DNA of 14,350 nucleotides from Gammaproteobacteria bacterium (GTDB lineage: Bacteria; Pseudomonadota; Gammaproteobacteria; Pseudomonadales; Azotimanducaceae): NCBI GenBank assembly GCA_002719135.1, contig PBGU01000054.1, positions 1-14,350 of the forward strand. The letters are read 5' to 3'. Shown here piece by piece: positions 13,954 through 14,350 of this stretch (position 1 is the stretch's first letter; every line of letters begins with the position of its first letter). The notes beneath the pieces were generated by a model, which saw only the letters and a list, made by a program, of their open reading frames with translations, did not search any database and was not told the origin of the DNA. Made by a program: the position numbers and the translations under genes.

Positions 13954-14350
13954 CTAGCGCGCGGATGAACCACCGTCGACGGTAACAATGGTTCCACTCG
14001 TATTAGCCGATCGGTTTGATGCTAAGAACGCCACCATATCCGCAATATGTTCTGGTTTACCGGGAGGTAGCCGTTGATCGATTAGCTCGCCCCACCGCTC
14101 ACCGTCTCCGAATCGATTTTCCGCCTGAGACCTCAGTAACGCTTCCATTCGATCCGTTACGATCAGACCGGGATTGATGCCGACGACGCGGATGCCTTTT
14201 GCAATACTTCTAGCTCCTAGTGCTCGGGTCACTGCCATTAACGCGGCGTTACCCGCACCTCCAACGACATAATTGCTATTTGGGCGTTCACCGGCCACAC
14301 CAATCACGTTGACAATGACTCCGCCACCTTGATTTTCCATAGTCTTGAAA
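13954..14350 (-). CDS. Divergent short-chain dehydrogenase/reductase (5' end outside window)
   Basis: The C-terminal 131 or so residues of an SDR are present; the N-terminal cofactor-binding half is past the right edge. Visible are GGVIVNVIGVAGERP, the active-site tyrosine region SNYVVGGAGNAALMAVTRAL, IRVVGINPGLIVTDRM, and the usual ending HIADMVAFLASN then SGTIVTVDGGSSAR. The catalytic Lys normally four residues after Tyr is replaced: the pattern is Tyr-x3-Gly followed by Ala-Gly-Asn. I recall a divergent SDR subfamily with Y-x-x-G-x-x-G-N-A, so this is probably a family trait rather than damage. An internal ATG at 14340 is not the start, because the frame stays open to the edge. It lies upstream of the tRNA on the same strand. 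Confidence 0.93.
   Translation of the reverse strand, partial: FKTMENQGGGVIVNVIGVAGERPNSNYVVGGAGNAALMAVTRALGARSIAKGIRVVGINPGLIVTDRMEALLRSQAENRFGDGERWGELIDQRLPPGKPEHIADMVAFLASNRSANTSGTIVTVDGGSSAR

Overview
The window looks like chromosomal DNA from a Gram-negative bacterium, most likely a marine-type gammaproteobacterium. The order queA-tgt-yajC-secD on one strand is the classic proteobacterial arrangement. The secreted proteins (mono-haem c domain, thrombospondin type 3 calcium repeats, Calx-beta, dockerin-like pairs) are of the kind often seen in marine and particle-associated bacteria. The taxonomic placement is inference. I see no phage, insertion sequence, CRISPR array or rRNA.

Region 1 (1-3061, minus strand) is a housekeeping operon with overlapping genes: queA and tgt for tRNA queuosine, then yajC and secD (cut by the left edge) for the Sec export accessory complex. 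Each start codon lies inside the end of the gene before it. Region 2 (3155-6321, plus strand) holds a short-chain dehydrogenase and, 3 bases later, a stand-alone protein resembling the hydrolase domain of 10-formyltetrahydrofolate dehydrogenase. A good intrinsic terminator follows, directly against the start of a phytanoyl-CoA-dioxygenase-like (PhyH) Fe(II)/2-oxoglutarate enzyme.

Region 3 (6379-9026, minus strand) contains, in transcription order, a small membrane-anchored protein that resembles the nitroreductase/quinone reductase (split-barrel) family, a cytosolic-looking serine esterase, and an exported 483-residue protein with two N-terminal dockerin-like units and a C-terminal Calx-beta domain. 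Region 4 (9257-12702, plus strand) is a divergently transcribed 997-residue exported protein: haem c domain, calcium-binding Asp repeats, three jelly-roll-like modules, more Asp repeats, and the same two-unit dockerin-like cassette at its C-terminus. A glyoxalase/VOC-fold protein follows it.

Region 5 (12703-14350) holds a possible 39-residue membrane peptide, an unrecognised gene with a helix-turn-helix-like C-terminus and an in-frame amber codon near its likely original start, a complete tRNA-Leu(CAA), and the C-terminal part of a divergent SDR cut by the right edge.

The points most worth following up are the apparent nested insertion of jelly-roll modules in the 997-residue protein, the paired A/B dockerin-like cassette shared by two neighbouring exported proteins but placed at opposite ends, the terminator abutting the PhyH start, and the amber-interrupted HTH-like gene.
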